From Brachionus rotundiformis (taxonomy: Eukaryota; Rotifera; Eurotatoria; Ploima; Brachionidae), in NCBI GenBank assembly GCA_016802295.1, contig JAESIW010000065.1, forward strand, positions 1,493,382 to 1,557,381: DNA of 64,000 nt, written 5' to 3'. This document shows positions 46,862 through 60,600 of this stretch, in pieces. Below the pieces are notes generated by a model. That model did no database searches. It was not told the origin of the DNA and was given only the letters and a program-made list of their open reading frames with translations. Each line of letters begins with the position of its first letter. The stretch's first letter is position 1. A program made the translations under genes and the position numbers.

Positions 46862-47497
46862 TTACAATATTTGACACGGCTTCTTTTTTTTATTCATAGG
46901 AGGCTGAAGCGCAGCCACTATGGCCTCGTCGAAAACATTCTTAAGACCTTTCTGTTAAATACGAAGTTTTTAAATATTTGTTTATACATTAAAGAATTAT
47001 CATTAATTTACCTGCGTAAGTGCCGAACACTCTACATACTTAACTGCTTTGAGCTCTCTGGCAAGCTTTTCGCCTTGGTCCAAAGTAATGGGTTTTAGTT
47101 TATTCTTAGCGAGTTTGTCAATAGTAACAGACTCTTCGCGCAAATCAATTTGAGTGCCGACTAGCAAGAATGGGGTATTTTGACAGTGGTGAAGTATCTC
47201 TGGTACCCATTTTTCTTTTACGTTCTCATAAGAAGATGGATTAACAACACTAAAACAAACTAAAAATACGTCTGTTTGCGGGTAGCTGAGGGGTCTAAGA
47301 CGGTCGTAGTCTTCTTGGCCAGCTGTATCGAACAGTCCCAGAGTGTATGGTTCACCGCCTATCATAACTGTGACAGCATAGTTATCAAAAACGGTTGGTA
47401 CATATTCGCTTGGAAACTTGTTTGTCGTATATGATATTAACAAACATGTTTTACCCACTGCACCGTCCCCTACAACAACACATTTGATAGTTTGCAT
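46862..47497 (-). CDS. CDC42: Cdc42, canonical copy
   Basis: Exons are 47497-47012 and 46951-46862 (60 bp intron), giving 191 residues, exactly the length of animal Cdc42. Residues 1-80 are nearly invariant: MQTIKCVVVGDGAVGKTCLL, switch I YVPTVFDNYAVTVMIGGEP, switch II DTAGQEDYDRL, then TQIDLRE, the insert helix region and SAL. The tail KKKKKPCQIL-like end supplies the polybasic region and CAAX box. It acts at membranes in polarity, filopodia and cell-cycle signalling. It lies about 7 kb from two more diverged paralogues on the same strand, with the intron at the same codon. Confidence 0.97.
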
Positions 47498-50400
47498 CCT
47501 TTGTTAGAGCTCCAATTGACAATTAGATAAAAGCTTAAATGAGAAAATTAATAATAGGAGAATATGATAAATTTAGGAGAGTTATAAGTGATAATTTTTT
47601 TTAATTTGGAAAAAAAAAATTTAATTATAATTTTTGTAAATTAATCATTTTAAGTTTGGAGCAGAATTAGTGGTTTTAGCTGTTCGCTCACAGCCTTGTT
47701 TTTTTTTCTAATATGGTCACGAAAATTATGAATATTTATTTAAATAACAAAAAATTAATAGAACTTTCTATAATAAAATATTAACTTTGTGATGTGTATT
47801 TCTTTTTATAAACATGTATACATTTAGCGGTGTGAATAGATGTATAACAGATTTAAACTCTTATGAGCGGATGTATTTTTTAACATTTCTAATTAGTCAA
47901 ATAAATTAAAAGGAATAGACACAACTTTTGTCTTATGAAAATTAATATATATAAATTAATGTTACCTTATAATATCCGATTAATAGTTATTAAATGAAAG
48001 ATTAAAATAATAATTAAGAATATTGCCATTAAAATAATTTTCATTTAATTTATTAAATCTTTTTTATTCCTTTCAGTTAGAAAATATTAAATTTTTTCTG
48101 TGTCATTAAAGCTTAAAATTTGATAAATGAATAAAAACTCAATATCATGTAATATTATTTAGATCTATTAAATTTTATTATTTTTGATTATCTTAAAGAC
48201 TAATTCACGATTTTGTTTTTTATTTCAAAAATCGAATTGAGACTTTCAAGAATAAGAAAAAATATCATTTAAAAGCGTAATTTTAGTATCTTATTAAAAA
48301 AATTGAATTTTGAAAATGAGTCATCTTAGTGACAAAATTAAAACTTACTAACTTAAACATTTTTTTATTGTTAAAGTATTCTTAAATAAAATTTGAGATA
48401 AAATTAATAATTTAGCCAAAATGATATACACATTGTAATTTTAAAAATTTTTTTTTAATTGAATTTTTAATTTAACATTGAATATTTATTCTTTTAATGA
48501 AAAAATAAATTTTATTTTTTATGATCAAAATTTGTTTTCTTTTATCGGTAAAAATATCTCTTTTATTTTCAAATTTTATGTTTTAGACTTTTCCTTTTAT
48601 TTTTAATAAAAAGAATGTCTTTTTTAATAGTTTATTTCAAAAATCTTGAAGTTGACTTTTTATTTTTGTATTTATTGTATTCGGTGAAAATCGAAATATA
48701 AAAAATTTAATATGATCTAATATGATGTATTATTTTTTAATTAAGAAAATAAATTTGTGATTAGTGAATCCAAATAACTAAATTAAGTTTTCAAATTAAA
48801 AATCATTTAAAAAGTCCTTTAAAATAACAAGTTAAAATATTTGTTAAATTAGGCATTAAGAACTCATAATTTTTAAGGACTAAAATTTAAAAATGTGATT
48901 TTATAGGAAATGAAATTTCCAAGAAATCATAAAATTATCTAGTGATAAGATAAATTTTTTTTAATGTTTTCAAAACTTCGTGTAAAAATAATTCTAGTCT
49001 CAAAATTATGGCCAGTATGTGAAATAATATGTGATGTTCAAAACTAGTAGCGTGATTATTTTCAAAAATAACATATTTTACTAAAGTATAATAAATAATT
49101 AAAGTATAAATATTTAGATTAAAGTTTAGTGGAGTATTTTAAATTATTTCAGTCAAACATAGTAAATTTTTCAAAAAGTATCGAATTAATTAAATTTATA
49201 ATAAAATAATAATTTCGTGATAAAGAAACATAAAATACACAGAATATTTAAATTATTTAGTGAAATCAATCTTGAAGAAGAAAATTAGCTTATTATCAAA
49301 CATTTAATTATAGGTTATAAAACAAAATTTTTTTTTGTAACAGCCAGCATTAATTTAACATTTATTTTAATTTATATGATAAGATTCCGTTTGTATCTGA
49401 CCTCATTTTTTCTTAGTATTGTATTTTATTTTTAAATCGTTTGACTCAATCAATTGATAGCCAAATATATTAAAATGAAATTTTTAAAATATATTTCTTT
49501 ACAAAAAAATAAAGATAGGTATAAATTTTTTTAAAATAAATAGTATTTATTTTTTACGCTGATGATTTATGGATGGTAATTAAACAATGCTTAAAATGTT
49601 ATTTTAAACTAGTCCTATCTAATTGAACCATAACTAAAATAAGATGTTTTTAAATAATACGCTCAACTTTAATTGATTATCTTAATTAAAATCAGGCTTT
49701 ATCAAAAGCGTAGCTGTTTACATTTATTTTTTGAGTAATTTTACTTTTACATTTAAACTATTTATATAAATAAAGAGTCAAAAATAACTTTATTATTTTT
49801 GGAAGACTTAAGTAATTCTATTAAGTTTAAGTTTGTAAAACGTGTAAATTAAAAAAAGATAAATTTTTAATTTGTTTTTTAGCTTGGTGAAAAATAAATT
49901 AATTAGCTTTGTTAAAATTTTAAGATAAAAATAAGGGAAGTAAATTTCTTACGGTAATTTACCATTTTCACAAAAACGAGTCATGAATTTTAGCTTCGAA
50001 AAATATATTCTTTAATATCTTATCTCATAATCTAAAGCTTAAATATTTGCTTTTAAAGTATAAAGCTATGATACGACTAATAGCTTTAGTAACCTTTGAA
50101 GAGTTTAATTTTTGAAAATACGAAATAATTATTAGACTAGTTGATTAGCTACAATTTTTAAGAAATTTAGCTTTTTGACAAGCTTTACTTGAACGAGTCT
50201 CTAACAAAAAACATATCTAGGTCTAGAATGCATCGTTTTTGATCTAAAAATATTTTTTTATTTACTATAATGAATAATAAAATCGATTTTTTTTAAAATA
50301 ATTAGTCAAAAAGATATTTTGTCGACTTTTTTATTTCAAATTAAATGAGAAGTGATATTCAATTTCTCTAATATAAATTTAAAATATAACTAAGAGGTAA

Positions 50401-53400
50401 TTGAGTATAATTTTAAATAATTAGTAAAGAATAAAAAATCCATTAGATGTCCAGTTAAAGATTATTTTTTATGCTTGGTATATCGTGATAAAATAGCCTT
50501 CAATTGAAATTAATGAAAATACTAGCTTGAAAAAAAAAACAAAAAAATCGATTTAGTTAAATAGAAATTCCTTTTTTAGTATTAAAAAGTCATTTTAATT
50601 ATGAGAGATTATGATATTAAAATTGTTAAAAATTTCGTTTAAAATTAAGGATCAAATTTAAATGTTTATTTATAGTTTATTAAATTAAACCACATTAAAA
50701 TTATATTTTATAATAGATTTGTGAAAAAGGAAGAATTCAGTAAATCTAATAAATAATAAAAACTAAATTTCAAATATATTTTGAACAACAAGTGCAATGA
50801 GTTATTTTTAAAATTTTTTAATTAATATCAGACTTAATTATTATGGCAAATTTTGTTGTGTCACGCATATTTTTTTCTAAGTTGAAGTACCTTATTTTGA
50901 AGCTCAGTTAAAATAACATTACTTATATTTCTTATGAAGAGATTTTTTACGATAAAAGGTCTTTCTTCAAAAATTTTCTCTATAGGTTATTAGGGTTTTT
51001 TTATGTATTTTTTTTCTCTCATTTTTGAATAATTTACCAGGGTTAGAAAGATTATTTTGACTTCTGGCATTGTTTTATTTGTGTCCTTATCATAAAATAA
51101 AATACTGTTTTCTTGAGACAAAACAAAATTCAAAGCATATTATTAATTCAAATTGTAATCAATATGCCCTGGAGATCCCTCAGGTGAAATGGGTGTATTT
51201 AAGAATTACTGAAGTCTTGTGACTAGATCCATAGCACATCGCCAAAAGCATTAAATTTAATTATTTTTTTCGCTTTTTTTTGTTTATTAAGAATGTATTT
51301 TGCTTAATAATCATTTGTTCACAGGTCGCTCAAACAAAACTAGCGTTCTCTAAAGCCATTTCTTTATATTGTTCTTAGCTGCACGAGTTGTTGTTTTTTT
51401 TTAATTATGGACTCATTTGTTAACAAAGTCTTGCTGACTTTGGTTGGTTTCTTGAACTAACCAAACACTCTTAATCTCTACACGAAACATTTTATTTGAT
51501 TCATAAGTCAAAGTTTAATTAAAGAATTAATCGCTTGACTTGGGCAAGTTCTGAAACTTAGGCTAAACTAATGAGCTAAAAAAAAGGTAAGAAGAGAAAC
51601 GAGTAAATATTTTTCGAATATCAAATTTTGTTTTAGTTTTTCTTAAAGCTTTCTAAAATGCCAAAATATATCCAACACTATTTTGATAATTTAGAGTTCT
51701 TATACTTGTTTTTTCAAGAATCAACAAGATCACATTTAAAGCTATTATATAACTAATTGCGATTGATTTTCTAACGTGATAAACAAGCCTGTTTTATCAA
51801 GATTAAGTTTTACGCATTTTCTATTATAATGATAATTTTTTTCCCTGAGACAACTAGCTTTTTGCCAACAACTCTTAAATAAAAACAAATTATTTACTTA
51901 GGATTTGGTAAATGCTCTACAAAATAAACTCTAGTAATCACAGAGTTTAAGGTTCTTGTAAATAAAAAGTAGGCATAGTAATTACGAAACAAATATGAAT
52001 CAATATTAAATCAATTTAAGATTTGCTTTGGCATTTTGAGCCTAATGATCGTTCTTACCAACGCTCTAAATAGTTTGATTATTTTTGCCTAAACTCTCTA
52101 TTACGTATTTTTGTTTATTTTTCAATCTTTATAAGTCGAAATATCGACATGTAAAAGGTCTATAAAATTCTAGTTTTTGTGTTTCTAATTTAAATGTTAT
52201 TAAAGCAAAATAAAAAAGAAAGCTTTTTCAAATACCATATATATATTCGGTCCAATATCAAGTTATCATGATCTAAATCATTTCGGGTTCAAATATATAT
52301 ACATAGTTTTTAGGGTCAATATTCAATTCACTCTCTCTATCTTTTTTATTTTAAGCAAATAATTTAATTTATTGCCTTAAAAAAGGCTCCTTAAATTTAG
52401 GCGTTAATTAAAATAACATGTATTCTCAATCATTGTTTATATTAGAAAAATGTTTGTAATTATATAAGCACATAATTGATCCACGTTTTGTGGTATTAAG
52501 AGTTCGTTCTTAAGAAATAGAACAGGATTATTAATTGCTTGTAATTTATAAGCTAAGGCATTTAATATTTAAAATGAAAGAAAAATTTTAATTTTTATTA
52601 TTTTTTATTGATCTTGTCTAATGGATCAATTTGTAAAATGCTAAAATGAACCTAAAGCTGATTAATTAATTGTTTTAGAGCGGATGAATGGGCTTTTATT
52701 TGAATCACGTGATGCCAAGATTGAATTGAATCTTGACATAAAACAACTCAAAACAACTACTTTGTGCACTTGTTGTTTTTATTAAGTGCTAATCTTGCAT
52801 AATTCTTAGAATTATTTTTTGACAGTTAAAAAATATTTCCTGCTATTTCGAGAGCTCATTCTCCTAAATCTGAAACAAAAATATTATTTTTAAGATTAGA
52901 AATTCTATTCGCTGCTAGTTGCTTCAATTTTTAACTTAATTTACATAGTTAAGCTGCAAATTATTTAAATCAAGCTCTTTTATTTGTTTTTATTTGAATA
53001 TTTTTATTGATTAATGCATGATTGACCGATATTAGGCGAGAGACTAACACCTGAGTAACGTTTAATTTATTTTTATAAAGTAGATTCATTAAGTTTTCTC
53101 AGTCTAAGAGCTTTTTAGCAGGCTATATAAACTTTGGAGAAATGTAGAGCAAAATTTGTGTTTAAATAACTGGCATCTAATCAAGGCATAAATTAAGTCT
53201 TACTTTACTCCTCATTTAAACAATAACAACGGCAAAATTCATTTAGGCTAAATAAAATTACAGGCAATTAAAATTATTTTATTAGAATATTTAAGTGAAT
53301 TCTTCAATTTGTGACCCTTCGCGGCAAATAGTATAAGCTTGGTCAAGTTCTTAAATAACAATTGAACTCAATCGAGAGGAAAATAGGTTTGAAGTATTTA

Positions 53401-53568
53401 GTTCATTAATAGAAATGTTATTTATTTTTTTGACTTAGTTTTTTTTTTGTTAATAACTTAGCAGGTATATAAGTGACAAGTTCGTTTGATTGAGGTTTCA
53501 TTCTGATTTTTTTTCTGAAACAAAAGAAATTTTTTTTTGTTTTCTAATAATAAATATTATCTCACACC

Positions 53569-53665
53569 ATAAAATAATAATTATAAGCTATAAGCTTGCG
53601 GAGGCGACCTACTAAGAGGTTGTCTATGGAAGCGCATTACGCTATTCAAGGAAAATATAAGTTTA
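53569..53665 (-). mobile_element. Retroelement 3' end in reverse orientation
   Basis: Read on the minus strand: GCGCTTCCATAGACAACC, a hairpin ACCT/AGGT (53607-53620), then AAGCTTATAGCTTATAATTATTATT. The architecture matches the hairpin-(ATT)n ends elsewhere in the window. Confidence 0.5.
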
Positions 53666-55618
53666 TAGAGTCACAGTCAATATTTTACTGTACCAAGTAA
53701 GAAAGAAATTAGTAGGAAATCAGAAGGTTATATAGTAAAAATTTATTGTTTGTTAATTTAATTAAAATTTGTTATGAAGTAAAAAATTTAAAATCAAAAT
53801 ATTTAATATGTAATAATAATCAAGCACCAAAGTCAGCCATCATCAGTAAAAACAAAATATTGAAAATTCTTTTCCGGTTGTTTATTTTTTTATTCAGTCA
53901 AAAATCAATCACGTGTTAACTTGACTATTCAAATATTAAATAACTGAATTATTTAATTTACCTAATTTATTTACAGTAAGGTGTGGCTTTATAAGCAATT
54001 CAAGATTTTGTGTTTAAAGTGGATTCTGGTGCGCAATTTTTTTTTTTGATATAAAGGTGGTAATTTTTTTCAACAGAATTAGTGACGAGAAAATTCCAAT
54101 GTAATTTTTTGTTTAATTTTTATTTTTTTTTCATTAAACAAGCCTGCTTATTTATTTGTTTATTTATTTTCATTAAAAATGTTGCTTAACTACAAATTTT
54201 GAATATTAAATTCTAATTAATTTGTACGATTTATCTAATTTATTTCTAGTTCAAATATTAGCAAATTGGTGAGGCTCATTTCGACCCGCTTTCTTTGACC
54301 CACAAATGAGCTAAAAATTAAAAGTTAGTCCTTTAAGAGATAGGCCTTACTCTAAAAGGTAAAAAATGGTCTAGATTAAATTAAGCCCAACAATTATCCG
54401 TGTGTGTGTGAGTGTAAGAGATAGAGATAACCAAAGAGTGTGTATATATTTAGGTATAGACAAAAATATCCAAGTAAAAGTATTATTAATCTTGGTATTT
54501 TAGTACAAATATAACAATGGATTAAGGTATATAAATACTTAATTAAAATAAACATGGGTTGTTTAGACTTATCTTTTCGCGTTAGTCTAAACGGAATAAT
54601 TTCGTTTCGACTAGCTTTTGCTTTTAATATTCGATTTTATTATTTCCTTAATAATTTTTTTAAGAACTAAACCTTGGTTAAGAAATGATTTATTAGTGCT
54701 AAATTAGACGATAGATTCAATTTGATGATATCATTTAGAAAAAAAAACGTTGAATTTTTGTTGTTAATGATTAGAGTTTAATAGCTTAATTTAAAAAATA
54801 TAAAAAAGTTATTTTTGCCATAATTAATCTGATGGTAATTAATGTGGGCGCATATTTGAGCCATTGTTGGGCTTGCATGAATTGGCATCTAAAAATATTG
54901 CTAACTTTTGTTCCCAAGTATGAACTTAATGATTTATTTTAGATAGTTTAAGATAAAGCTCTTATTTAGCTCTCATTTATATCATCAATTTCTATCTATC
55001 TATCAATTTAATTTTCATTTAAGTCAGCTCATATATTGATGATAATTTCAAATATTTTAATCGCTTTAAAACTAGAATTGGTCGATTATTTTCGCCACAA
55101 GTTTTGCCTATCAATATGTCTATTTTTTGCTTAAACCAATTCAAGCGTGAAAATATGCTTTGACCAAGCTTAATTTCAATATTTAATTTTTTCATGATAA
55201 TAGCGCCTCAAAATCCAGTTTCAGACAGGTTATCAAACTCGCTTTTGTTCATTAACATCTAACCAAGCAAACGAGCAGTCATTAAACAACAATTGTTATT
55301 TCAAATGACTCTAAAAGGTAGTAAACAAGAGCTTTGCTTGCTTTGCCCAGGTAATCAAACTCCAAGTGCGTAAAAGGAATGAAAACAAATAGGACTATTT
55401 TAGTCACATTTAAGATCCCAAGATTTAAACAAGAATCAATAGAAATTTTAGAATTTAAATTAGAAAATATGAAACTTTAATAAAATTTGAGCTTGATTTA
55501 TTTATTCAATCATTTTAAGGTAAATACCAGGTCTAAATTGGATCAAACTTGGCACTCAAGTCAAACAAATAGAATAACATTTTTTAGTTTTTTTTGTTCA
55601 TTATTAATCGATTTTCGC

Positions 55619-55636
55619 CTCTCTCTCTCTCTCTTG
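55619..55636. repeat. CT microsatellite
   Basis: A run of CT dinucleotides in A+T-rich DNA. Confidence 0.9.
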
Positions 55637-56553
55637 TGTCTTTATCATGAAATTTAATACTTCTTTTTCTATAATCTTTTGAGAAATACTTCAACATGAG
55701 ACTTCCTTTAGAAATCAATTTTCTCTTTAACCATTGAATCCGTAACAAGTCAAAGATTCTAGTTCTTTCATGCTGTATATAAAATAAATTATAAAGTAGA
55801 ACAACTTCTGAGATTTCGTTTTGTTTCAAAATTAAAATTAGATGAAGTTCGGTGTTTTTATTTCTGATTGTTAATTTTCAAGTAGTTTAATTGCATGGTT
55901 ACAAAAAACTGTTCTCAGATCTATATCTAGAACTAGAACCTTATAAATACTTATTTATTCGGAAACACAAGAAATACTAAAAAATACAGTGATTTGATCC
56001 TCTAAGATTTAGATAAGAATCTTGTTACGTCAGAGGACAGATAGGTGCACGCCCATGATTGATGTTAACATCGTGACCATGGGAATTGGAGCAGTTTAGA
56101 CACGAATAGGCAAAAATAAAATAAAATGATAAGAAATAAGTATTAGCCAGGTGCCAAAATCTAAGGTATAATGGTAAAATCATTCAGATAAGATATCAAG
56201 TTGGGTAAGCAATAAATAGAAAAAAAAACAAAAAATAAAAAACAAGAACTTTGTATTATGCTGATCGGGCATAAATTATGCACCACAAGCCGAAACTAAA
56301 TATAATTTTGGCTCGAACACAAATCATAATTATAGAGTATTTATTTTGGCCAATTTCCAAAAAAGATATGAAATATATAATTTTTTTTTATATATTTATA
56401 TCTATGATTTTTTCTTACAAACACACGTTAAAATTGATGTTGTTAGCAAATTTTGAGATTAATTTTATTATTCTTATTTTTTTTCCTAAATTTTGAATGA
56501 AAATAATTTCGTAATTAATTTCGTAATTAATTGAAAGATTTAGATGTAAAATA

Positions 56554-57675
56554 ATGAATTTAATAATGAAACCAGAGGCTAGTAAGCCAAGCACAGAGCA
56601 TTTGTCCACGTCGTCGGCCTCGTCCGGCTATCAGGAGAGTTACTTTTCGGAAGAGGACGAGTTCGACGAGAGCGAGTCGGACACGGACTTTGACGAGGGC
56701 AAAGCCGACACCGACCTTGACATAATCAACTTTTCCTCGTACACTAACCGCAGCCTAACCGAGAAGCAAACGCGCGACCTCTTCTACCAAGACTACACAA
56801 TCGGCAAAGAAATCGGCAAGGGCGGCTTCGGCACCATATTCTCGGCGGTGCGCAAGTCCAACGATCAGCCCGTCGCACTCAAAGTAATACGCAAGTCAAG
56901 CGTCGCCCAATGGTACAATTTGGACATAAGTGACGACCTAATCTACGAAATGGACGATGCTAGACAGGAAATCTTGGTCACTAGGCGAATACCACTAGAG
57001 ATCGCGCTAATGATACGCGTGCGCCATGTCAAGAACTGCATCAAAATACTTGACTATCTTGAGCAGCGAAACTGCTTCATTATCGTAATGGAACGGTTCG
57101 AGTACTGCAAGGACTTGTTTGACTACATTAGCGAAATATCCTACAAGTCCAACATAAATGGCCTGGGCGAATCGTGTGCCAAGGAGGTATTCAAACAAAT
57201 AGTGGAGACTGTGATGGACATCAAAAAACTTGGCATCCTTCATCGAGACATTAAGGACGAAAATATCCTAATCGATCTGAGAAATAATCAAATAAAATTG
57301 ATTGATTTTGGCGCAGGAACATTCACCAATCCACTAAAGTCAAACAAGTACACGGAGTTTTTTGGCACCAGAGTGTACGCACCGCCAGAATGGCTCCTTA
57401 ACAAAAGCTACAATGGAGACAGGGCGGCCGTATGGTCACTCGGCGTCCTTCTATTCAACATGATCTATGGCGACATACCATGGGAAAAAGACGAAGACAT
57501 ACTTAACTGCCGACTAACTAGCAAGAAAAATCTATTCAATCAATGTTCGTCTAGACTTGATTTTTGTCTTAGCAGGGACGTAGATGATCTCATCAAGTCT
57601 TGTCTCAGAATTAACGAACTCGAAAGAATAAGCCTAGACGAAATACTAAACCACAAGTGGTTCAATTCGCTTTAG
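56554..57675 (+). CDS. PIM-like Ser/Thr kinase, intronless
   Basis: A single exon encodes 373 residues. The N-terminus (1-75) is Ser- and acidic-rich and probably disordered. The kinase domain (about 80-373) has the Gly loop EIGKGGFGTIF, Lys110 in VALKVI, the hinge VMERFEY (PIM kinases usually have ERPEP here), HRDIKDENILIDL (Asp232) and DFGAG (Asp251), then FFGTRVYAPPEW and AAVWSLGVLLFNMIYGDIPWEKDEDIL, all close to PIM kinases. PIM kinases are constitutively active in survival and growth signalling; a specific role here is unknown. The coding sequence is visibly richer in G+C and in C/G-ending codons than neighbouring genes, especially the first 700 bases. A related three-exon kinase lies tail to tail 3.8 kb away. 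The second Met (residue 5) is an alternative start. Confidence 0.9.
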   Translation: MNLIMKPEASKPSTEHLSTSSASSGYQESYFSEEDEFDESESDTDFDEGKADTDLDIINFSSYTNRSLTEKQTRDLFYQDYTIGKEIGKGGFGTIFSAVRKSNDQPVALKVIRKSSVAQWYNLDISDDLIYEMDDARQEILVTRRIPLEIALMIRVRHVKNCIKILDYLEQRNCFIIVMERFEYCKDLFDYISEISYKSNINGLGESCAKEVFKQIVETVMDIKKLGILHRDIKDENILIDLRNNQIKLIDFGAGTFTNPLKSNKYTEFFGTRVYAPPEWLLNKSYNGDRAAVWSLGVLLFNMIYGDIPWEKDEDILNCRLTSKKNLFNQCSSRLDFCLSRDVDDLIKSCLRINELERISLDEILNHKWFNSL

Positions 57676-60600
57676 TTCAATACAATTTACTTTCTATGTG
57701 TATGTGTTGTCTCCTAATTTATTAACACTATATCCCTCAAAAAACAGTAATGAATTAAATATGCAATGAAAATGGCCTAAAAACAAGAAAGCGGGTTTGG
57801 GCTGTCTATGCGCATTGGTGTAAATACTGAGTGTAATTGCGCAAGATGTCTTCAGTGTGGATTGTAAAGCTTATCTACGCACAAGTGCTTGCTTGATGTG
57901 GCTGAGCGAGTGAATGCACAGGGCCGAGATAAACTCAAAGCTGAATAATGTAATATAAAATGATGTGGCCGTGTGCGCATGGCTTGCTCGTCCCAACCCA
58001 ATCGTCTCAATGTTTAACGCATGTTTGTAATTTAATTGTTTTGTGTAAATTTTCTTTTATATTTTCAATCAATTTTGTGAAAAATAATCAAATAATATTT
58101 TTCTAATTTAATATAAAAAAAAGAGAAAAAAAAAGAAAAAAAAAAAAGAAAAAATAATTTTATTTTTAAAGTTTTATATAATCTTCAAGAGTAAATCGAT
58201 GCCGACCAATTTATCTTTTGTTTAGTTGGAAATCAATTTAGATTTATTAGTTTAATTTATTTTTTTTAAAGAAAAAAAAGCAATTAATTTATATTGTAAA
58301 TAAGAATATATTTAATAATTTATTTATTTTTTATTAATCTTGTTTTGCTCTGTTTCCTTTTTATATTCTATTATTTTTATTACTTCATTTATTTATTTTT
58401 TTTTAAAATAAAACTCGAATTAAAAAATTGAATTAATTTTTTGTCTTAATTCAGGTCAAAAATGTTGTCCTTTATGGGTTCGTTTGTCTAGGTAAACAAC
58501 GAAAACATATTAAAAAGTTTCCATGAGAAAAATGTAAGACTTAGGTCAAACAAAGAAAAAAAATTATTATTATTTACCGGGCAAACATTCCATCATCATC
58601 ATCATCATCATTTAAGTCAAATATTTACTCAACAAAAAAAATAAAGAAAAATAGGATTAATGAATTTGTGTCAAAATTACACCTACAAAAAAAATTTCCA
58701 TTAAAATTTAATGCTATTTATTACGTCATTGTTAAATTAATCACTTCAAATCAAAGCAAAAATTAGTATTTGTTTTTAAGGTAATTTATTTGTGTATGTT
58801 TAATTGCGTACTATTTTTTTTAAATTCATTTCTAATTAAATATTAAAATCTATCCTAAATTTATTTAATTATTTTTGCACTTAAAAAATTGAAATAATAT
58901 TTTCCGAATGAATTAAAAGTATCGACCCAAATCTGAATTATTTTATTTCCATAGAAACAAAATTTTAATTATTAATTCAATATGGAAACAATGAAAGTTT
59001 GCAAACAAATTATTATATTTTTTTTCTGGTCTTTGTCAATAAAAAGATTTTAACGGAGAAAAATAAATAGAGCTCAAGTTGCCGTTGCCTTAAAAGTGCA
59101 ACTGATTTAATAAATAATGAATAAATTAAGATTTAATTTTTTTAGGAAATTACGACTTAATTTTGCATTCTATTTATTTAAAAGCAAATATCATTATATT
59201 AAGATTAATTCATGACTTTACAATGAATACCTCTATGCATACTTTTCTAGAGAATATTTTAAATCAAATTTAAATAAAAAAGAGCTTATTTTTATATAAT
59301 CATAAAAAGAAAACAATTCTTGTTTAATAAAGTCGCTTAGATTGCACGAAAAGAAGCCTTTGGTTATAAAACAAGTATTAAAAAGATTCTGCCTAACAAG
59401 CTTTATTAAAATTTTCAAATTTTGCAAGTTGATTCAATTTTTTTTGATTAGATTTTATGACTAAGTAATTTTTTATATAATTGTTGTTGTTGATTTGTAA
59501 AATATATTCAAAAAATATTTGCTAAATGAATATTTATTTACTCTGTTTGATCAAGAAACCAATTTATGTTTAAATGATATATTGTTTTCTTTATATAAAT
59601 ACTTATTTATCTATGATGAATTAAATTTCAAGTCATTAATCTTTCTTTAAATTAATTTTATTTTAATTAATGCTATAATTATGAATTTAAGTGATTTAAA
59701 AAAAAATGAAAGTCTATAAATTATAGTTGATATTGTGTCATATCAACGATAAGACAATTTGCCGATCAGCCAAATCACTATCTTAATACATAGTGAAATC
59801 TGTCGACAAAAGTGTAATTTTTTTTCAAAAATAGAATTTTATGTAGATAAAAAAGATAAGAATTTATCTCTTAATTTTAAATGATAGTTTTTTTTTATCT
59901 TTTCAACTGGTTAAAAATTCAAATTGCAAGACATACATGTCTAGTCTGCAAATTAAATTCATTTATAAATTTTCGAAAATTATAACAAAAAATTAAATGA
60001 CATCAATTAATTTTAACTTATCCTGCTTTTAATTAGCGAAAAAATTTTCTCAAATTTAAAAAGCCATCAATTTAGCCATGCATTTAAAAAAATTTAGCAT
60101 AAATATAAAAAAATTTTAATGAAATTTAGCTGCTTTATTTATCTAAATCAAGATTTAAATTTAAAATAAGCAATGCATCAATAATGCAAATAGATATGAC
60201 TTCAAAAATATTTAAGCGATTTCTATTATTAGAAAATATGATAGTTTTATCACGATCATTAAAGCTTTAACTTATATCAAATATTTTATTAAAACAGATT
60301 TAGCAGTGTAAATCACATAAAATTAAAGTAGATTAATTAGAGCTTATAAATATAAGAGTACTCCTAAGCTTAAATTAAAAAATAAAATACTTGATTTAAT
60401 TTCTACTGAAGCTATAATAATAATTTGTTAAACCACGTATTTTGTTCAAAAATTTGAATCCCTATTAATTTATATTCAAATAAATAAGAAACCTTTATCT
60501 CACTAGATTTTGTATTAAACTTCTAAGAGTTCAAAACAAAATTATTCTTAATATAAGTTCATTTTTGAATTATTAGCTCTAGTATTTGAATCAAAGTCAT

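Larger units (their letters stand above)
47498..56553. other. Gene desert of about 9 kb
   Basis: I found no protein-coding gene here. It is A+T-rich throughout, with a retroelement end at 53569-53665, short GT- and GA-rich microsatellites (54403-54432) and a CT-rich run (55619-55636). A few patches are less A+T-rich (51170-51240, 54270-54320, 54840-54890, 56030-56100). The largest open frames encode only low-complexity or A+T-driven peptides. It may hold regulatory sequence for the PIM-like kinase or Cdc42, but nothing specific can be shown. Confidence 0.4.

Noticed and set aside
52250..52310. A GGGTTCAAAT sequence resembling a tRNA B box
   Set aside because: No A box or cloverleaf pairing could be found around it; no tRNA gene was recognised anywhere in the window.
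55584..55829. An 81-residue minus-strand open frame with an R-E-R-E-R-E region
   Set aside because: The charged part is produced by the CT microsatellite, and the rest resembles A+T-driven random peptide.
58570..58612. ATT and ATC triplets as another hairpin-(ATT)n element end
   Set aside because: No hairpin or shared motif adjoins them; it looks like a simple microsatellite.
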